This document shows, in pieces, positions 60,295 to 64,000 of a DNA stretch of 64,000 bases. The stretch lies in contig BGKB01000010.1 of NCBI GenBank assembly GCA_003116975.1, forward strand, positions 558,001 through 622,000, in the 5' to 3' direction. The notes under the pieces were generated by a model, which searched no databases, was not told the origin of the DNA, and worked only from the letters and a program-made list of their open reading frames with translations. The position numbers and the translations under genes are program-made. The stretch comes from Aurantiochytrium sp. KH105 (lineage: Eukaryota; Sar; Bigyra; Thraustochytrida; Thraustochytriidae). The stretch's first letter is position 1, and every line of letters begins with the position of its first letter.

Positions 60295-63144
60295 TCATGG
60301 CCAAGGAGTCTTGGCATTGAGACTGATTTCCGCCAGCTGAGCGCGCGGTACGCGAACAGGGAGACCTCCATGTTTGGCGCCCTGTCGCTTCAGAAAAGCC
60401 TTGAGATTTGCATGCTCTGCACGAAGATTTTCCAGATCGCGCATTGTAGAGCGCGTCTCACGGACCTCGGCTCGCGCCTGCGCGAGCGATTTCCGGAGAA
60501 AGCGTACATTGCGCTCCAGAGATCCAATGTACTCTTCATCAAGCTTTTCCACCCGACGACTCGATGCTGGTGGCGAGGCAAGCGATGACAAAAACGAGGA
60601 ACCATCCGCCTTTTTCGAGGCGACTGGGCTTTGCCCGTTTACAGCTTTGTCAGTAGCCTCTCGCGGTTTGTCAGCCTTCGCTCGCAGAGATGCAAGTCTA
60701 CCCAAAAGTCCCTTGGCGACGTGGCGAGCTTCTTCGGAATGAAGTTCCTCTGGATCTGGCGTGGCCACTGCCAACCATCGAGTAATGGTCTCCGGGTCAA
60801 CTCGAGGTGGAGGAGGAGCCATGGCCGCGGCGGCCAACTTCGCACGAAGTTCTTCAACTTGACATCGCAAAGCGTTCAGCGCCTGATCTTTTTCGGACAA
60901 ATGCGTTCGTGCGGCAGCCTCGCGCTCATTCGCCTGTTCATGGACCAGACGATGGTCTGCTCTGCTTTTGGCGAGTTGGGCTTCGAGATTCGCCATTGCG
61001 GCGCGTAAATGCTCCAACTCTTCGACCGAAACAAAGCCTGGACTTCTAGCCCTACTGGGATCCGTAGGTGTCTCACTCAAGAGCTGAGCGTTTTCGTCTT
61101 CGAGCTCGCGAATACGCAAGAGATGTTTCTCTCTCTCCGATCGAAGTGCTCCGAGCTGACGACGAGCGTGCTGGAGGTCCTCCATCTTCCGAGAGAAGAT
61201 AATCTCATCACGCTCGAGGTCTGCGCGCGCTTCGCCAAGCTCGCTCCGAAGATCGTCGATACGAGCGTTGCATTCTGCATGGTTTGGATGCACGGGTTCC
61301 GCCAAGGCCCGTTCCATGGACGCGACCTGTTCGAGAAGTGAAAGACGTTCCTGTTCCCATTCTCTCTCGCGGGACTCGAGCGCTTGCAGGCGTGAGGCAA
61401 TGATTGCCGCTGAGCGCTCACCGGCCTGTTGCCGCGCAGCGTCATTGGGCCAATCCTTTGCTTCGCGTTCTGACGCAAATGCCCTCCCAGCTCCTGGAAA
61501 ATTGACATCATACATCGCGTTACGCAGGTATTTTTGGTGTCCAGACGTCGTCTCTGGAACTCTTTCTCTTTCGTCTGCATCGATGTGGTCGTCGGCGCCG
61601 TCTTCGTCATCGGGAGCACCTCTAATATCATCATCATCGTCATCATCCGACGACGAGACAATATCGTTGAGAATTGGGAGATTTTTGATGTTGCGAGCTC
61701 GATTGGCGTATTTCAGCGTATTGAGCGTCTCGGCAAGGTTCTCGTCAGCAGGGCTGATGCAAGCAATAAAAAGAGTGCGCGAGTTTCCGCCGAGACAGTC
61801 GCGGAGAAGGCGGGTAAGCTTTGATTGCCGGTAGGGTACGTGAACGCGCGATTGACGTGTCTCACTACCAAGCGTGCTAATGACGTTACCCAGTGCCAGA
61901 AGTCCCTGGTTGATTTGGATTGACTCCTGGAAGCGCTCGCCCACCGCCCCGGTGCGCTTGTTGCGCTCGCTGCCGGCGAGATCAACGAGGTGAATCTTTG
62001 CCGTGCGACGACGTTGTGTGCGTACGTCTCGCTGTTCAATAAGCATCGTGAATATTGCGTGCGATCGCGATGATGTCGCATTCATCTGAGTGGACCCAGT
62101 GGTGCGACGCTGGGCTCCAAGACGCAGCTGGCGAAGCACATCGTCCACATTACTCACGGTGACCTCGGTTGCGCCTTGGACAATCACATTTCCGTCGCCG
62201 CCGTCGCGAATGTTTAGATCTCGCTTCCCTCGGCCTTGGGGAACGTGAGTTGCTAAAAGGTCACAAACGCTTTCGTTGTAGACCTCGAGGTAGCTTACGC
62301 GAATTGCGACCTCGATATAGTCCGCCATGTCGAGAACTCGGTCAAAGACGGAGACACAGATGCGAGGCACTACACCAAGCGAAGAGAGATTGCCTTGGCC
62401 ATCAATCTTGCCTCCGTCTTCCGAAGAAGGGCTTGGACGTCCTGCTCCAAGCAAGTTCGCTGCGAGAATGTCCTCTTCGGACCCCATTCCCATTGTGTAG
62501 GTCTTGCCAGAGCCTGTCTGGCCGTATGCGAGAACTGAAGCATTGTAGCCAAGAAAGCAGCCGTCGATGAGTTCCTGCACGCAATCTTTGTAAATATTCT
62601 CTTGCGTTGCCTTTGGCCCAAAGGCCATGTCAAAGGTGAAGGCGCGGTCCTTTCCCAATAGGACCTGCTGTCCCCCGAGCACCCGAGCACATTTGACACA
62701 GCCGCGAGCACGTTCTGCTCGAGCGATTGGGCGAAGTCGTACAGCAACCCGCACAGCTTGCATGACGCTAGCGGGCTCGCTCACTGCCGGCAGGTCTTTG
62801 TTACTAATAATGTTGTGTGAAGATGGGCTTGCACGCTTCTCGCGTTTTCTACCGGATGTGCTGCTGATGCTGCTGGTGCTGCTGCTACTGCTTCGAGTTG
62901 TTCGCGTCCCATCGTGGGACCCGGTCGGGCTTGACGAGTTCCCTCGCCTTCCTCGCGGTCTCTGCCGGCGGCGACGGACTTCCTTTGCGTCGTCGCCCAA
63001 GTCGTCGTCCGTTCGAGTCCAGGCCCGCGCCCGTTGAGATGCCGCCTCGGCGCCGCCGACCCGGCTTCGAGGCGACGGGGTCCTCGGCACGAGGCCTCGC
63101 CCCTCGCGGCGCGCGCGCAGCGTCTGCTCGCCGAGGCGCGGCAT
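60295..63144 (-). CDS. Kinesin motor protein, kinesin-4 type
   Basis: A plus-end-type N-terminal motor. In the 949-aa frame the motor spans about 128-495: MQAVRVAVRLRP start, P-loop GQTGSGKT (208-215), switch I NATSSRSH (355-362), switch II DLAGSE (388-393), and neck sequence LNTLKYANRARNIKN typical of kinesin-4 (KIF4/KIF21) members, as are GKDRAFTFD and RTTGSTQMNA. About 560-800 is coiled coil, and the C-terminal 80 residues are a second helix then a basic tail. It is shorter than KIF4 (about 1230 aa) and lacks a Cys-rich tail. The Arg/Ser-rich first 127 residues are not kinesin; translation may instead begin at Met128 (62763), giving 822 aa. Kinesin-4 motors regulate microtubule plus ends on spindles and in cilia. 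Confidence 0.92.
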   Translation of the reverse strand: MPRLGEQTLRARREGRGLVPRTPSPRSRVGGAEAASQRARAWTRTDDDLGDDAKEVRRRRQRPRGRRGNSSSPTGSHDGTRTTRSSSSSTSSISSTSGRKREKRASPSSHNIISNKDLPAVSEPASVMQAVRVAVRLRPIARAERARGCVKCARVLGGQQVLLGKDRAFTFDMAFGPKATQENIYKDCVQELIDGCFLGYNASVLAYGQTGSGKTYTMGMGSEEDILAANLLGAGRPSPSSEDGGKIDGQGNLSSLGVVPRICVSVFDRVLDMADYIEVAIRVSYLEVYNESVCDLLATHVPQGRGKRDLNIRDGGDGNVIVQGATEVTVSNVDDVLRQLRLGAQRRTTGSTQMNATSSRSHAIFTMLIEQRDVRTQRRRTAKIHLVDLAGSERNKRTGAVGERFQESIQINQGLLALGNVISTLGSETRQSRVHVPYRQSKLTRLLRDCLGGNSRTLFIACISPADENLAETLNTLKYANRARNIKNLPILNDIVSSSDDDDDDDIRGAPDDEDGADDHIDADERERVPETTSGHQKYLRNAMYDVNFPGAGRAFASEREAKDWPNDAARQQAGERSAAIIASRLQALESREREWEQERLSLLEQVASMERALAEPVHPNHAECNARIDDLRSELGEARADLERDEIIFSRKMEDLQHARRQLGALRSEREKHLLRIRELEDENAQLLSETPTDPSRARSPGFVSVEELEHLRAAMANLEAQLAKSRADHRLVHEQANEREAAARTHLSEKDQALNALRCQVEELRAKLAAAAMAPPPPRVDPETITRWLAVATPDPEELHSEEARHVAKGLLGRLASLRAKADKPREATDKAVNGQSPVASKKADGSSFLSSLASPPASSRRVEKLDEEYIGSLERNVRFLRKSLAQARAEVRETRSTMRDLENLRAEHANLKAFLKRQGAKHGGLPVRVPRAQLAEISLNAKTPWP

Positions 63145-63438
63145 CGCGGGCCGGGCCCCAGTCGCTCGTTTGGCTAGCTTGCTAGCTTGCTAGCGTGCTA
63201 GCTTGGCTTGCTGGGGTGCGCGGCGCGCGAGGTTCTGCTCCAACTGGTGCTCCAACTGGCTAGGACGATCGATGTCTGTCTGCCTGCCTGTCTGTAGTAT
63301 GCTGTATGTCTGTCTCCCGGGCAGGCAGCCTCTCCTCTCTCCTGTGACCGGCCAAGCAAAAGCCATCAAGCAATCAACCATGGCAAGCAATCCGTCAATC
63401 AAGCAATCAATCAATCAAGCAATCAAGCAATCAATCAG

Positions 63439-63482
<44 letters not shown>

Positions 63483-63933
63483 CCATCCAGTTGCCAGCAT
63501 CCAGGCATGTCACGAAGCTGCGAGGCCCGCCAAGTTTTTTGGAGGTCACCTCGGGTCAACAAGTCCAACAAGTTCGACTGACTCGTGCAGACCCGGACCC
63601 CGGGCGAGGAGGGCCCGTGCGCAGGAGCTAGCGACTCGGAGCGAGCTGCGCCAAGCCGGTGGCGGCAGGCAGGCAGAGAGGCAGGCAAAAGCCAGGCGAG
63701 CAGGACGCCAAAGGGCGAGGGGGGAGAGGGGAGCGAGGGGAGGACGGCGCAGGCGAGCGCGCGAGCGAGCGAGCAAGCAAGCAAGCAAGCAAGCGACTTT
63801 GAAGTTAGTAGGCAACTTGCAAGCAAGCAGGCAAGCAGGCAAGCAAGCTAGCTCGGCGGGGTCTCAGGCTGGCCTCCAGGCGGGCGGGAGCGGCGCGACC
63901 GCGCGCGGGGAAAAGGAAACAGGCAAGGGAAGG
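63145..63933. promoter_or_regulatory. Upstream region of kinesin gene, microsatellite-rich
   Basis: About 790 bp containing GCTA/GCTT units (63165-63206), CTGC/CTGT units (63275-63295), a long CAAT tract, GAGC and AAGC tracts (63761-63795) and GCAA units (63817-63850). It lies between the kinesin and a possible plus-strand gene at 63934, hence probably a divergent promoter. Confidence 0.5.
63395..63484 (+). repeat. (CAAT)n tetranucleotide microsatellite
   Basis: About 90 bp of CAAT/AATC units with scattered GCAA and GTCA variants, some 250-340 bp upstream of the kinesin ORF start. Confidence 0.9.
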
Positions 63934-64000
63934 ATGACGGCAACCACGCGCCTCGGCGTGCTCGCGGCCGCCACGGCCTTCGCAGTTCACACCGAAAAGG
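63934..64000 (+). CDS. Possible 5' end of a gene cut by the window edge (signal-peptide-like)
   Basis: An ATG at 63934 (context AAGGATGA) opens 22 codons to the window end: MTATTRLGVLAAATAFAVHT then E-K. The short basic start followed by a hydrophobic Ala-rich stretch ending in AFA resembles a signal peptide or mitochondrial presequence. It would be divergent from the kinesin. The evidence is only 22 codons in GC-rich DNA, so this may be chance. Confidence 0.3.
   Translation, partial: MTATTRLGVLAAATAFAVHTEK

Overview
The window is nuclear DNA of a protist. GC-rich intergenic DNA, almost intronless genes, secreted proteins with PT/PTPE mucin-like spacers, and many tetranucleotide microsatellites best suit a thraustochytrid-like stramenopile (Labyrinthulomycetes, of the Aurantiochytrium/Hondaea kind). 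This assignment is inferred from style and gene content, because no rRNA or organelle marker lies in the window. There are no operons. Only one intron is well supported, in the eL13 gene.

Layout. 0.2-3.5 kb (-): Sec24, the COPII cargo adaptor. 4.5-6.3 kb (+): a membrane receptor-like protein with FN2, mucin-like stalk, TM, PH and RS-rich tail. 6.3-6.7 kb (-): ribosomal protein uS9 (RPS16), its stop 23 bp from the previous stop. 7.9-9.1 kb (+): ribosomal protein eL13 (RPL13), divergent from uS9 across a promoter with a repeated GATA-N3-CACTTGCG element. 9.5-11.1 kb (-): a probable CENP-L/Fta1 kinetochore protein. 11.1-19.8 kb: gene-poor, full of microsatellites. 19.8-22.8 kb (+): an unrecognised 1003-aa protein. 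23.1-26.2 kb (-): a secreted vWA-PAN-PAN-(PTPE)n-vWA protein. 26.2-34.6 kb: gene-poor. 34.6-37.6 kb (-): an unrecognised 995-aa protein. 40.3-42.3 kb (-): a Zn2Cys6 regulator with a PAS-like domain. 42.3-46.2 kb: intergenic, with a diverged tandem duplication and a Z-DNA-type tract. 46.2-48.6 kb (+): a RhoGAP-like/SH3 protein. 48.6-50.6 kb: convergent intergenic DNA with a sharp AT-rich island. 50.6-51.8 kb (-): a coiled-coil protein. 52.7-60.1 kb (+): a 2463-aa armadillo-like giant. 60.3-63.1 kb (-): a kinesin-4-type motor. 63.9 kb to the end (+): the possible first codons of another gene.

The genes do not form a pathway. They are mainly core cell-biology functions (secretion, translation, kinetochore, microtubule motor, Rho signalling) plus lineage-specific surface and regulatory proteins. 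Architecture is regular: where stops face each other the gap is usually short (23, 192, 318 and 435 bp, with one of 2 kb), while 5' sides face 0.8-8.7 kb of repeat-rich DNA. The most unusual points are the composite element in the ribosomal-protein promoter, the AT-rich island, the giant ARM-type protein with a possible RyR-like end, the FN2-TM-PH receptor, and a fungal-style Zn2Cys6-PAS regulator outside fungi.
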